Assembly: GCA_903887095.1 (NCBI GenBank)
Contig: CAISOQ010000401.1
Span: forward strand, 1-24,145
DNA from: an uncultured Flavobacteriia bacterium
Lineage (GTDB): Bacteria; Bacteroidota; Bacteroidia; Flavobacteriales_D; Crocinitomicaceae
Direction of reading: 5' to 3'
DNA: 24,145 bases
In this document: positions 1-7,546 of the stretch, in pieces
Position numbering within the stretch: the first letter of the stretch is position 1
Layout of the letters: the number at the start of each line of letters is the position of its first letter
Translations under genes and position numbers: made by a program
The notes under the pieces: generated by a model
Databases searched by the model: none
What the model was told of the DNA's origin: nothing
Seen by the model: only the letters and a program-made list of their open reading frames with translations

Positions 1-469
1 GTCAATACCATCTGCGCCCGCTGGGCCTTGTGGACCCGCTGGACCTGCAGCACCTGTTTCACCCGTTAAACCAATCGGACCTTGAGGGCCTGTCGCTCCA
101 TCAATACCATCTGCACCTGCTGGACCTTGTGGACCCGCTGGACCTGCAACTCCTGTTGCACCCGTTAAACCAATTGGACCTTGTGGGCCTGTCGCTCCGT
201 CAATACCATCTGCACCTGCTGCTCCTTGTGGACCCGCTGGGCCTGCAGCTCCTGTTAAACCAATCGGACCTTGTGGGCCTGTCGCTCCATCAATACCAGC
301 TGCACCTGCTGGGCCTTGTGGACCTGCAGCACCTGTTGCACCCGTTAAACCAATCGGACCTTGTGGACCTGTCGCTCCGTCAATACCATCAGCACCTGCT
401 GGGCCTTGTGGACCAGTTGTTCCTGCGGCGCCATCTGCGCCTGCTTGGCCTTGTGGGCCGGCTGCTCCC
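1..469 (-). repeat. In-frame tandem repeat, 90/99-nt units, coding Gly-X-Y
   Basis: The anchor TCAATACCA (coding Gly-Ile-Asp on the minus strand) begins at 2, 101, 200, 290 and 380. The units are therefore 99, 99, 90 and 90 nt, that is 11, 11, 10 and 10 Gly-X-Y triplets. Each unit has the order GID-GAT-GPQ-GPI-GLT followed by a variable set of GAT, GAA, GPA, GPQ and GAD. Units are near-identical in DNA, which implies recent duplication or ongoing homogenisation, and the array continues past the left edge. Confidence 0.9.
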
Positions 470-1038
470 GTTAATCCTATGGGGCCCTGTGGACCTGTCG
501 CTCCGTCAGCGCCATTTAATCCTGCAGCACCCGCTGGGCCTTGAGGACCAGTTGCTCCTGCGGAACCTTGTGTTCCATTGCACACATATGCGTTCATTGA
601 AGGTACAATTTCACTTGGATCTAAAACAGTATTACTGTTTAAATCAAAACCAAACGATAATTGAACACCTCCTGCAGGGCATGAGGGTCCAGGCGCCACA
701 ACACTTGATGAAATTAAGTAAGTATTCCCACTCGGTGAGCTGCTACATAATGATTGCCATCCTGTTGACAAGGATGAATAAAACATAAAACAATCCACAT
801 CTGTATCAAAAACCAACAATCCATTCGCTGGCGTTGCGATTCCATTTCTTTGAACTGTTGTAAGTCGTGGAATCAATATTCCTTTTGAAGTGGAATACAC
901 TTCCAAGATACTTGTTAAATCTGGTGTGATTGGCGTTTCAGATATACCCACATTTTGCTGGGCAAATATTTTATTGATGCCAAGCAAAAAAATAAAAACA
1001 ACTGTGCTTGTGCGAAAAATAGTAGTTTTTGAAATCAT
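1..1038 (-). CDS. Secreted collagen-like (Gly-X-Y) repeat protein, C-terminus outside window
   Basis: The minus-strand frame is open from an ATG at 1038 to the window edge (346 codons seen, no stop). Residues 1-27 look like a signal peptide ending FAQ. Residues about 30-97 resemble the Bacteroidota surface-protein module with a KGILIPRLT / NGLLVFDTD / GWQSL pattern. Residues 120-154 form a Cys-flanked module, C-P-A-G-G ... G-x-D-L-N-S-N ... L-D-P-S-E-I ... Y-V-C-N-G, often found just before collagen-like tracts; its DxNxN...E spacing suggests calcium binding (inference). From residue 155 there are 64 uninterrupted Gly-X-Y triplets, rich in GPQ, GPA, GAT, GID and GLT. The protein is probably exported and forms a trimeric fibre or adhesin at the surface. 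The C-terminal anchor or sorting signal is not visible. No TAnnTTTG promoter box was found upstream. Confidence 0.85.
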   Translation of the reverse strand, partial: MISKTTIFRTSTVVFIFLLGINKIFAQQNVGISETPITPDLTSILEVYSTSKGILIPRLTTVQRNGIATPANGLLVFDTDVDCFMFYSSLSTGWQSLCSSSPSGNTYLISSSVVAPGPSCPAGGVQLSFGFDLNSNTVLDPSEIVPSMNAYVCNGTQGSAGATGPQGPAGAAGLNGADGATGPQGPIGLTGAAGPQGQAGADGAAGTTGPQGPAGADGIDGATGPQGPIGLTGATGAAGPQGPAGAAGIDGATGPQGPIGLTGAAGPAGPQGAAGADGIDGATGPQGPIGLTGATGVAGPAGPQGPAGADGIDGATGPQGPIGLTGETGAAGPAGPQGPAGADGID

Positions 1039-1117
1039 AATAATTTCTGTTTAGGCCATTTAGTTTAGTTAGACGTAAAACTAACTCAATAAATTAAAAG
1101 ATACAAATAATTCCTTT

Positions 1118-1140
1118 AGGTTTTTGAATATTCAACACCT
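1118..1140. repeat. Inverted repeat upstream of the collagen-like gene
   Basis: A 23-nt inverted repeat has the perfect core TTGAATATTCAA (1124-1135) flanked by AGGT and ACCT. It lies about 80 nt upstream of the collagen-like gene start. A second short inverted repeat, AGTTAG (1067-1072) with CTAACT (1081-1086), lies closer to the start. Either could be a regulator site or a leader hairpin. Nothing else recognisable was seen in 1039-1218. Confidence 0.35.
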
Positions 1141-1218
1141 CTCTACATATTTTAACGATTTTATTTTTAAATAGTTGCCTTATACCATTCTCTATTGTTT
1201 AAGAATTATTGTTTCAAA

Positions 1219-1249
1219 CAAAAACGGCGCCCGTGTTTGAGCGCCGTTT
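1219..1249 (-). terminator. Rho-independent terminator of recA
   Basis: The stem AAACGGCGC/GCGCCGTTT (1222-1230 with 1241-1249) is perfect over 9 bp with a 10-nt loop. On the minus strand it continues into a short T-rich run. It lies about 20 nt past the recA stop codon. Confidence 0.85.
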
Positions 1250-1269
1250 CTGTATTTTACGATATGCAG

Positions 1270-2301
1270 TTAGTCTTGTAACATTGGTACTTCTGTACCA
1301 CCTGCTCCAAGAGCTTCTTTAATTTTAATTTCTAACTCTTCCATCAATTCCGGATTATCCTGAATAAGTGATTTAACCGCATCACGACCTTGACCTAAAC
1401 GGGTTTCTCCATATGAAAACCAAGATCCACTCTTTTTCAAAATGTTTAAATCGACTCCTAAATCGATGATTTCGCCCACCTTTGAAATACCCTCACCATA
1501 CATCACATCAAACTCAGCTTTTCTAAATGGCGGTGCTACTTTGTTTTTAACAATTTTCACCTTTACACGGTTCCCCATAACATCTTCACCCTCTTTGATT
1601 TGAGCAGCTTTACGAATATCAATGCGAATAGAAGAATAAAATTTTAGTGCATTTCCTCCAGTCGTTGTCTCTGGATTTCCAAACATGACACCAATTTTAT
1701 CGCGTAATTGATTGATGAAAATACAACAGCATCCAGCTTTATTGATAGATCCCGTCAATTTACGCAACGCTTTTGACATTAATCGTGCTTGCAATCCCAT
1801 TTGAGAATCACCCATTTCACCTTCTATCTCTGCCTTTGGTGTAAGAGCTGCAACGGAGTCAACAACAATTAGATCAATTGCTCCAGAACGAATCAAATTA
1901 TCAGCAATTTCCAATGCTTGTTCTCCATTATCCGGTTGGGAAATCAATAAGTTGTCAATATCAACACCCAACTTCTTTGCATAAAATTGATCAAAAGCAT
2001 GCTCCGCATCAATGAACGCAGCTATTCCACCTTGTTTCTGAACCTCTGCAATTGCATGAATTGCCAACGTTGTTTTCCCTGATGATTCAGGACCATAAAT
2101 TTCTACTACACGGCCTTTCGGGTACCCGTTTACACCCAAGGCTAAATCAAGTGTTATCGAACCTGTTGGGATTACTTCCACTTTTTCAACTGGTGAATCA
2201 CCTAATTTCATTACTGCTCCTTTTCCAAAAGTCTTGTCCAATTTTTCCATTGTCAACTGGAGCGCTTTCAATTTTTCTGCATTTACTTCTTTCACTGACA
2301 T
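1270..2301 (-). CDS. recA: Recombinase RecA
   Basis: RecA is the DNA-dependent ATPase of homologous recombination; it coats single-stranded DNA, carries out strand exchange and acts as co-protease in the SOS response. The 343-residue length is normal for the family. Walker A is GPESSGKT at 70-77 and Walker B is LIVVD at 144-148. The L2 DNA-binding loop region lies at 197-221 (NQLRDKIGVMFGNPETTTGG). The CCC preceding FINQLR (191-193) is, from memory, usual for Bacteroidota RecA. It is transcribed alone from a TTG-N17-TACCTTTG promoter, with an inverted repeat over the -33 region and its own terminator. bcp lies 114 nt upstream on the same strand. Confidence 0.98.
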   Translation of the reverse strand: MSVKEVNAEKLKALQLTMEKLDKTFGKGAVMKLGDSPVEKVEVIPTGSITLDLALGVNGYPKGRVVEIYGPESSGKTTLAIHAIAEVQKQGGIAAFIDAEHAFDQFYAKKLGVDIDNLLISQPDNGEQALEIADNLIRSGAIDLIVVDSVAALTPKAEIEGEMGDSQMGLQARLMSKALRKLTGSINKAGCCCIFINQLRDKIGVMFGNPETTTGGNALKFYSSIRIDIRKAAQIKEGEDVMGNRVKVKIVKNKVAPPFRKAEFDVMYGEGISKVGEIIDLGVDLNILKKSGSWFSYGETRLGQGRDAVKSLIQDNPELMEELEIKIKEALGAGGTEVPMLQD

Positions 2302-2371
2302 ATCGTTTGTTGTTGTGCTTCGGCTCCTATCGTAAAAGAGCTTTCGCGGTTATTAATTTGATTTATTGAAA

Positions 2372-2399
2372 CAAAGGTATTGAGGTAGATCGTAAACAA
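2372..2399 (-). promoter_or_regulatory. recA promoter (Bacteroidota type)
   Basis: Reading the minus strand, TTG (2399-2397), 17 nt, then TACCTTTG (2379-2372) matches the Bacteroidota -33/-7 consensus TTG...TAnnTTTG. Transcription would start near 2366, giving a leader of about 65 nt. Confidence 0.7.
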
Positions 2400-2406
2400 T
2401 TTACGA
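2390..2406. promoter_or_regulatory. Perfect inverted repeat over the recA -33 box, candidate operator
   Basis: TCGTAAA-CAA-TTTACGA is a perfect 7-3-7 inverted repeat. It covers the -33 TTG of the recA promoter, where a bound repressor would block RNA polymerase. There is no T-run after it, so it does not look like a terminator for bcp, which ends at 2416. Another TCGTAAA half-site occurs at 2330-2336 in the recA leader, followed five bases later by the imperfect TTTCGCG. A role as damage-response (LexA-type) operator is inference. Confidence 0.5.
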
Positions 2407-2415
2407 ACATCTATT

Positions 2416-2877
2416 TTATTTAAAAATTTCTAAAATTTCACGAGTATGATCTTTCGTGTTTGGCTTTTCTATGATCCCCACTATGTTTTGAGATTCATCG
2501 ATTAAAAAAGTTGTTCTGTGAATGCCATCGTATTCTTTACCCATAAATTTCTTTGGTCCCCATACTCCAAATGCTTCAATAACCTTTTTGTCCTCATCAG
2601 CAATCAAAGGGAAAGGTAAATCGAATTTGTCGATAAATTTTTGGTGAGAACCCATTGAATCCATACTCACTCCTACAACTGAAATATCATGCTCCTTTAA
2701 AACTGAATCATTGTCACGAAGATTACAAGCCTGGGCTGTACAACCAGGAGTATTGTCTTTCGGATAGAAATACACCACAAGTTTCTTTCCTTTAAAGTCA
2801 TTCAAACTAATTGTAGTTCCTGACTGATCTTTTCCTTCAAATGCCGGTGCTTTATCACCTAATTTCAAATGCTTCAT
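2416..2877 (-). CDS. bcp: Thiol peroxidase, Bcp/PrxQ-type peroxiredoxin
   Basis: It reduces hydrogen peroxide and organic hydroperoxides using thioredoxin as electron donor, in the cytoplasm (no signal peptide). The 153 residues fit the family. The active-site stretch has FYPKDNTPGCTAQACNLRD around residues 37-55, with peroxidatic Cys46 and resolving Cys51 five residues apart, the atypical 2-Cys PrxQ arrangement. A good promoter (TTG-N19-TATATTTG) lies upstream. No clear terminator separates it from recA, so some read-through into recA is possible. Confidence 0.95.
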   Translation of the reverse strand: MKHLKLGDKAPAFEGKDQSGTTISLNDFKGKKLVVYFYPKDNTPGCTAQACNLRDNDSVLKEHDISVVGVSMDSMGSHQKFIDKFDLPFPLIADEDKKVIEAFGVWGPKKFMGKEYDGIHRTTFLIDESQNIVGIIEKPNTKDHTREILEIFK

Positions 2878-2916
2878 TTTGTTGATTATTTAAACACTTA
2901 TTGACGATTTATTAAT

Positions 2917-2946
2917 CAAATATAAATCGAATTATCATATAAACAA
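2917..2946 (-). promoter_or_regulatory. bcp promoter (Bacteroidota type)
   Basis: On the minus strand, TTG (2946-2944), 19 nt, then TATATTTG (2924-2917) matches the -33/-7 consensus. The predicted leader is about 35 nt. Confidence 0.6.
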
Positions 2947-2982
2947 AAAATAAATAGAAAAAATGTTTAGAATTTCGTCAAA

Positions 2983-3012
2983 AAAGAAAGGCTCTCCAAT
3001 TGGAAAGCCTTT
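2983..3012 (-). terminator. Terminator of the M1 aminopeptidase gene
   Basis: AAAGGCT (2987-2993) pairs with AGCCTTT (3006-3012). The inner CCAATTGG could extend the hairpin with a mismatch. On the minus strand it is followed by CTTTTTT. Confidence 0.75.
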
Positions 3013-3032
3013 ACCATAGTGCACTAAAACAA

Positions 3033-5660
3033 TTATTCTTCAGTAGGAACTAATGTTTGGTATTTATCTCTTAATGCTTCAAATAGCTTTTGTTTCTTTC
3101 TTGCCTGGTCGGCGTATGCTGCATCATTGTTCTTCTCATGCGCAACAATCTCCTCATTTATTTCATCAATTCTAGCGTTAAACGCAGTCAATAAGAAGTT
3201 AATATTCTGAGGCACAAACATCTGCGTGTAGAATCCGCCATCTTCAGCTAAAAAGCTATACAAATCAAAAGCACGATCCATCTCTTCTGGCTCTTGACGA
3301 GACACATAATAGGTCAAAGAGTTCATTACTCCTAATTGATCAAATCCTTGCAAAACATTCCCTTTAAGTGCTGTTTCAAAAAAAGAATAATTCTCCTTTT
3401 TTCCTTGGGAACCATAAAGCTGGGCAATTCCCGCAATCATTTTTGATGAACGCTCTTGTTCTAGACTTTTTGCACTTTGCATTGCCATATCAGGGTCTAT
3501 TTTTCCGAGATTCTTTAAAGCCGTTGATACAACCATGTAAGACCTGTCTTTCGTAATACGGTCTACTAAAATCTCTTTCAATTTCGCCAGCTCTGAATTA
3601 TTTGCAAGGAAATTTAAGGCTGATGAACGAACCTGAGAGTTCGGGTCATTCAAAGCTAAGTCATTTATAATTGCAAGTCCTTTTACCTTGTAATCATCCG
3701 ATAATTTTACTGCCTTTTCAATCGCCAACAATCTAATGTCCCAGAACTTATCATTCAAAGCATCTACAATAAGTTGTTGGGTTTTTGCGTCCTTACTTTT
3801 TGCGGCATAAACTAGACCTGCACGTCGAGCCTTGTAACGGACACCATTGTAATATTGAAAAAAGTACTGGTTTGATGGTTTTTCTTCGCGAATTTTTGCC
3901 AGTAGCGTTTGCTGATCATCAAAAATGACACATTTCAATTCTCCGTTGAAAGGCAAAACAAATTCTTGTTCCAATTGATCAACTACAACTTTTTGAGTAT
4001 GTTTCCCCTGCTCGTCAAAAACAGCAATTTCAACAGGTAATTTAAAAATTGGAGACAGTTCCAAACTTTGTTTTTGCTTTACAGAAACAGTAACCGTTCC
4101 TGCTTCTAGGTTGATTTTTTGGCTAACATCCAAGACAGGGTGACCCGATCCTAAAAACCATTGATTGAAAAACCAATTCAAATCTTCACCACTCACCTCT
4201 TCGAAGGCCAATCTTAACTGATGAAATTCTGCTGGCTTGAATTTATTTGTATTCAAATACACACTTATCCCTTTGAAAAAGGCATCGTCACCTAAGTAAT
4301 TGCGCAACATATGTAATATGCGTCCACCTTTATTATAAGAATGACCGTCAAACATTTGCTCCTTGTCATCGTAATCAAACCAAATCAGATCATGATAACC
4401 TTGTCCTTGTGCGCTTTGGAAGTACCCATCCGCTTCCGATTCCGCTTGATAATCTGCTTCATCCAGTCCGTAACGGTGTTCATCCCATAAATACTGGGAG
4501 TAATTCGCAAAAGACTCATTTAAAGGTAAATTCGACCACGATTCACAGGTAACAAGATCTCCGAACCAATGATGAAACAATTCATGTGCAATAGTAGATT
4601 GGTCATTGCCATCAAGCAACTCCCGGTCATTTTTGTAAGCATAATCACCAAAAATAACTGCACCCGTATTTTCCATGGCTCCTGAAACATAATCGCGCAC
4701 TACAATCTGATGGTATTTGTCCCAAGCATACTCATATCCCAACAACTGTGAGAAATGTTTAATCATGGCAGGCGTTTCTCCAAAAATAGCTTTTGCATAA
4801 GCCTCCCATTCAGGTTCGACGTAATAATTTACCTCCATTTTTGATCCATCTGGACGAGTATAGCTGTCTTTAACAACTTTAAACTCTCCAACTCCCATCA
4901 TAAAAAGGTATGGTGCGTGCGGAAGATCTTGTTTCCAATGGTCAGTGCGCGTGCCATCTGAATTCTTTTTTGAGTCAACCAGTTTTCCGTTTGAAAGCGT
5001 TGTGTATTTATCCTCCACAGTAATGAAAAGCTCTTCTGTAGACTTCATGTTTGGTGAATCAATCGTTGGAAACCAAACAGAATTTGCCTCCGTCTCTCCT
5101 TGTGTCCAAATCTGTGGCATTTTGAACTTTTCATCGCCCTTTGGATTAATAAAATACAAGCCTTTATCTGATGTAATTGCTGCACTGCCGCCTGTTTGAC
5201 GTTCGTCTGGTTTTGCGACATAATTAATTACAACTGTATACTTATCATTTCTCGAATAGATTTTGGACAACTTGATTCTTAAATAACTACTGTCGTATGA
5301 ATAGGTTAAATCTTTGCCTTCGCTTTGAACTTTTTTGATGTCCATTCCCTTCGCATCAAGAATCAAGCTGTCTGACGCATAAAAATGCGGCTTAGCAGTT
5401 ATTGTTGCTATTCCATTCATTCTCGATTTTTGCCAATCAAAGTTTACCTCCAATTTGGTGTGAATTAAATCCGTTAACACTGTTTCTGTGGACCGATAGA
5501 CGGGTCTTTGTTGATCAACCTCAAGATTTATTGCCGACAGAAGCGTATCAGCACCTGAGTTATTTTGTCCAGTATTTCCTGCGACATTCCCAGAACTATT
5601 TTCTTTTTTAGAGCAAGCAGTCATCAAAAGGATTGTCGCTACGAATAATATTTTTCTCAT
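3033..5660 (-). CDS. M1-family zinc metallopeptidase, lipoprotein, with C-terminal HEAT-like region
   Basis: Aminopeptidase of the M1 (gluzincin) family, probably acting on peptides in the periplasm or at the outer membrane. A longer frame reaches 5702, but the ATG at 5660 gives a classic lipoprotein signal, MRKILFVATILLMTAC, with lipid-bearing Cys16, so this start was chosen (875 aa). Numbered from it, GAMEN (exopeptidase signature) is at 327-331, the zinc motif HELFH at 359-363, the third zinc ligand Glu382 follows after 18 residues, and a probable catalytic Tyr is at 442 (SYNKGGR). After about residue 610, alpha-helical repeats of HEAT type (for example NDPNSQVRSSALNFLANN) replace the usual M1 C-terminal domain. 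It has its own terminator. Confidence 0.93.
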   Translation of the reverse strand: MRKILFVATILLMTACSKKENSSGNVAGNTGQNNSGADTLLSAINLEVDQQRPVYRSTETVLTDLIHTKLEVNFDWQKSRMNGIATITAKPHFYASDSLILDAKGMDIKKVQSEGKDLTYSYDSSYLRIKLSKIYSRNDKYTVVINYVAKPDERQTGGSAAITSDKGLYFINPKGDEKFKMPQIWTQGETEANSVWFPTIDSPNMKSTEELFITVEDKYTTLSNGKLVDSKKNSDGTRTDHWKQDLPHAPYLFMMGVGEFKVVKDSYTRPDGSKMEVNYYVEPEWEAYAKAIFGETPAMIKHFSQLLGYEYAWDKYHQIVVRDYVSGAMENTGAVIFGDYAYKNDRELLDGNDQSTIAHELFHHWFGDLVTCESWSNLPLNESFANYSQYLWDEHRYGLDEADYQAESEADGYFQSAQGQGYHDLIWFDYDDKEQMFDGHSYNKGGRILHMLRNYLGDDAFFKGISVYLNTNKFKPAEFHQLRLAFEEVSGEDLNWFFNQWFLGSGHPVLDVSQKINLEAGTVTVSVKQKQSLELSPIFKLPVEIAVFDEQGKHTQKVVVDQLEQEFVLPFNGELKCVIFDDQQTLLAKIREEKPSNQYFFQYYNGVRYKARRAGLVYAAKSKDAKTQQLIVDALNDKFWDIRLLAIEKAVKLSDDYKVKGLAIINDLALNDPNSQVRSSALNFLANNSELAKLKEILVDRITKDRSYMVVSTALKNLGKIDPDMAMQSAKSLEQERSSKMIAGIAQLYGSQGKKENYSFFETALKGNVLQGFDQLGVMNSLTYYVSRQEPEEMDRAFDLYSFLAEDGGFYTQMFVPQNINFLLTAFNARIDEINEEIVAHEKNNDAAYADQARKKQKLFEALRDKYQTLVPTEE

Positions 5661-5742
5661 TTGTCTAATTTGATTGATTACAAAACTGATAAATAAATTC
5701 AAAACAGCGCCGTCAAATTACAGCAAGGGAAGCTGATTCTGT

Positions 5743-5750
5743 TATTTTTG
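5743..5750 (+). promoter_or_regulatory. -7 box before the biotinyl carrier gene
   Basis: TATTTTTG matches TAnnTTTG and ends 17 nt before the ATG at 5768. No convincing TTG is found at the expected -33 spacing. The leader would be only about 10 nt. Confidence 0.45.
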
Positions 5751-5767
5751 CATTAAATACTTGATAA

Positions 5768-6235
5768 ATGGCAAATCGCAATTGGTATTTCGACGGAAAA
5801 GAAGTAATTGGAACAGATGGAGCAGCGCTTCGTTGGGATGATCATCAATTTTTTACGTTGACATTCAAAGGGCAAAAGTTTTTTGGAGAATTATTGGAAA
5901 ACAATACTGAATCCAATGCTTTAACAGTGAAAATTAATCACCGTGTTTTTCAAATAAAGAAGAAAGGGGAATTGGATGATTTGATTTCAGCGTTAGGGTT
6001 GGACGTTCCGAAAGTAAGAAAACTGAAAGAACTTGCTGCTCCGATGCCAGGTCGAATTGTTCAAATAGCTGTTTCTGTAGGTCAAGAACTGAATCCCGGG
6101 GATGAAATTCTTTCGCTAGAAGCCATGAAAATGGAAAATGTACTCAAAGCAGAAGGTGTTGGTACGGTGAAAGCTATTTTAGTTCAGCCAGATCAGGTAG
6201 TAGAAAAAGGTTCTGTAATGATAGAATTTGAATAA
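5768..6235 (+). CDS. Biotin carboxyl carrier protein (acyl-CoA carboxylase biotinyl subunit)
   Basis: It carries biotin for an acetyl/propionyl-CoA-type carboxylase and shuttles carboxyl groups between the biotin carboxylase and carboxyltransferase. The 155 residues end in a complete biotinyl domain (about 88-155) with the APMPGRI turn and the biotinylation motif EAMKMEN, where Lys121 is the biotin site. Residues 1-80 are a short N-terminal region, not the long Pro/Ala linker of AccB. Such small carriers in Flavobacteriia belong to propionyl/acetyl-CoA carboxylase complexes, but neither partner subunit is next to it here, so the complex cannot be assigned. It is a single-gene unit between a TAnnTTTG box and a strong terminator. 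Confidence 0.9.
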   Translation: MANRNWYFDGKEVIGTDGAALRWDDHQFFTLTFKGQKFFGELLENNTESNALTVKINHRVFQIKKKGELDDLISALGLDVPKVRKLKELAAPMPGRIVQIAVSVGQELNPGDEILSLEAMKMENVLKAEGVGTVKAILVQPDQVVEKGSVMIEFE

Positions 6236-6262
6236 AGCCTTGTAATTAAATTAATAAAAATG

Positions 6263-6291
6263 AAATGGGAGCTGTAAGGCTCCCATTTTTT
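6263..6291 (+). terminator. Terminator after the biotinyl carrier gene
   Basis: The stem AAATGGGAGC/GCTCCCATTT (6263-6272 with 6279-6288) is perfect over 10 bp with a 6-nt loop and runs into a T-tract. The A-run on the other side lets it also serve the minus-strand gene ending at 6298. Confidence 0.88.
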
Positions 6292-6297
6292 ATTCGC

Positions 6298-6498
6298 TTA
6301 TCCTAAAGCGAATGCCTTTTTAATAATCATCGGATATTTAAGTCCGAATTCACTTATACACCATTCTTTAAATTTCCTGAGTTCTTCAGCATCAGTAATC
6401 CATTTTAGCGCCTTTTCTAGTTCTTTTTGAAACAACTTGGCATCAAAACTCACAACCGTGAGAATCTTCTTAGTTAAATCAAGCATAGTTTTAAGCAT
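6298..6498 (-). CDS. Small conserved-looking hypothetical protein (66 aa)
   Basis: A short, charged, mostly alpha-helical protein, with KELEKALKWITDAEELRKFKEWC near the centre and KYPMIIKKAF at the end. It has no signal peptide or membrane segment. It ends just before a bidirectional terminator, which supports a real transcript. The start may be Met1 (6498) or Met5 (6486); the second gives the more compact MLDLTKKIL start. It lies 63 nt downstream of the Omp28-like gene on the same strand and could be the last gene of that operon. I do not recognise a function. Confidence 0.65.
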   Translation of the reverse strand: MLKTMLDLTKKILTVVSFDAKLFQKELEKALKWITDAEELRKFKEWCISEFGLKYPMIIKKAFALG

Positions 6499-6561
6499 TG
6501 GTTAGGCTTAAATTAAAAGTTTTGAATGAAAAAAACAATCAATGCTCAATTTTTTGTCATT

Positions 6562-7536
6562 TTAAGGTGTAAAATGTTTTTCAATCGCTTGATAAATTTC
6601 CAAAGTTACTTTATCATAAACGTAAATGAGTACATGCATGTTTTCTGCGTTATAACCCGTTGAGGCGGACCCTTGAGGCACTAACTGATCCGGAATAATC
6701 GCACTGTAATCAAGGTAGTATTTACCGTTTTGAATCAAGTCAGAGGTTAGGTTTCTGCCCCATAGTTGATTATCTATAGTTCCCCTAAAAATATCACGGT
6801 GTACATAGTCCGGAGTATAAACATTGCTTACGTTTTGGGGACCAACCAATGAATCTTCGAGCATGTAAACAACCATGGCCAAATCGTTTGTCAGATTATT
6901 ATCAAGTTTTTCAACTTCGGTGTGCAAGAAAAAACCATGCTTTGGAGATTCAAAATAATTGACTTTAGCTTTGATTGCTACTTTCAAAGGATCCATTAAA
7001 ACAGCATCTACTTTGGATTGCCAGAGTCCCGTCCCTGAAAAATATTCACCTGCAACATTGGTTCTGTTTATGGTCCCTGCAGGATTTCCAAAAAATCCAG
7101 AGTTAACAAGTGTTGTACCAAAGTAAGCTCCCAACTCCAAACTTTCATTGTTGTAAAATTGAACCGTATAACCTTGACCAATATTGAGTGACTGAAATGA
7201 CGACATACCATCATTTGTATTCGATGCATGAATACTTGCCACAAAAACTCTTGATGGATTTGATTCATGTATGTTATGAGCAATTTCTCCTGCGGCTGGG
7301 CAAAAACTACAGTTATGCCCTGTAAAATCTTCAATTAATGCATTTCTATTTGGATCATCCAAAGGCAAAACACTAAAATCAGGCCATTCATTTGAAACAT
7401 AGTCACTCCAGTTTCCAGGATAAATTGTTGTATCTAAATCAATGTTCACTGCAGGAGGAAAAGGATTTTCCACCTTGTCGCATGAAACAGAGACAAAAAA
7501 GAGAACAGAAAAAATTATAAAAACTAGTTTTTTCAT
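6562..7536 (-). CDS. Omp28-related outer-membrane lipoprotein with CxxC thioredoxin-like motif
   Basis: The N-terminus, MKKLVFIIFSVLFFVSVSC, is a lipoprotein signal with Cys19 as lipid anchor. After a Pro-rich linker, residues 66-130 resemble the start of a thioredoxin-like fold: RNALIEDFTGHNCSFCPAAG with Cys76-x-x-Cys79, then VFVASIHAS. This arrangement is typical of Omp28-type proteins of Bacteroidota. The C-terminal half is beta-rich. At 324 aa it is a usual length. It is the third gene of an operon behind a TlpA-like thioredoxin and an outer-membrane barrel, only 10 nt after the latter. The CxxC suggests a thiol-disulfide role, but no reaction is established for the family. Confidence 0.8.
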   Translation of the reverse strand: MKKLVFIIFSVLFFVSVSCDKVENPFPPAVNIDLDTTIYPGNWSDYVSNEWPDFSVLPLDDPNRNALIEDFTGHNCSFCPAAGEIAHNIHESNPSRVFVASIHASNTNDGMSSFQSLNIGQGYTVQFYNNESLELGAYFGTTLVNSGFFGNPAGTINRTNVAGEYFSGTGLWQSKVDAVLMDPLKVAIKAKVNYFESPKHGFFLHTEVEKLDNNLTNDLAMVVYMLEDSLVGPQNVSNVYTPDYVHRDIFRGTIDNQLWGRNLTSDLIQNGKYYLDYSAIIPDQLVPQGSASTGYNAENMHVLIYVYDKVTLEIYQAIEKHFTP

Positions 7537-7546
7537 AAATCAAAGA

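Noticed and set aside
1..469. Regular 90/99-nt repeats considered as a CRISPR array
   Set aside because: Units are contiguous, in frame and coding, with no unique spacers between short repeats, and no cas gene is nearby.
30..788. Long plus-strand open frame rich in Leu, His and Gln
   Set aside because: It is the antisense of the Gly-X-Y repeats of the collagen-like gene; repeat DNA keeps the opposite strand open by chance. The minus frame has a signal peptide and recognisable modules.
2052..2369. Plus-strand open frame of 105 codons opposite the recA start
   Set aside because: It lies mostly antisense to the conserved RecA coding sequence, covers the recA promoter and has no recognisable features.
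2390..2406. Inverted repeat read as the bcp terminator
   Set aside because: There is no T-run on the minus strand after it and it overlaps the recA -33 box; a regulatory site is the better reading.
5661..5702. Upstream ATG adding 14 residues to the M1 peptidase
   Set aside because: The added residues would bury the lipoprotein signal, which begins exactly at the ATG at 5660.
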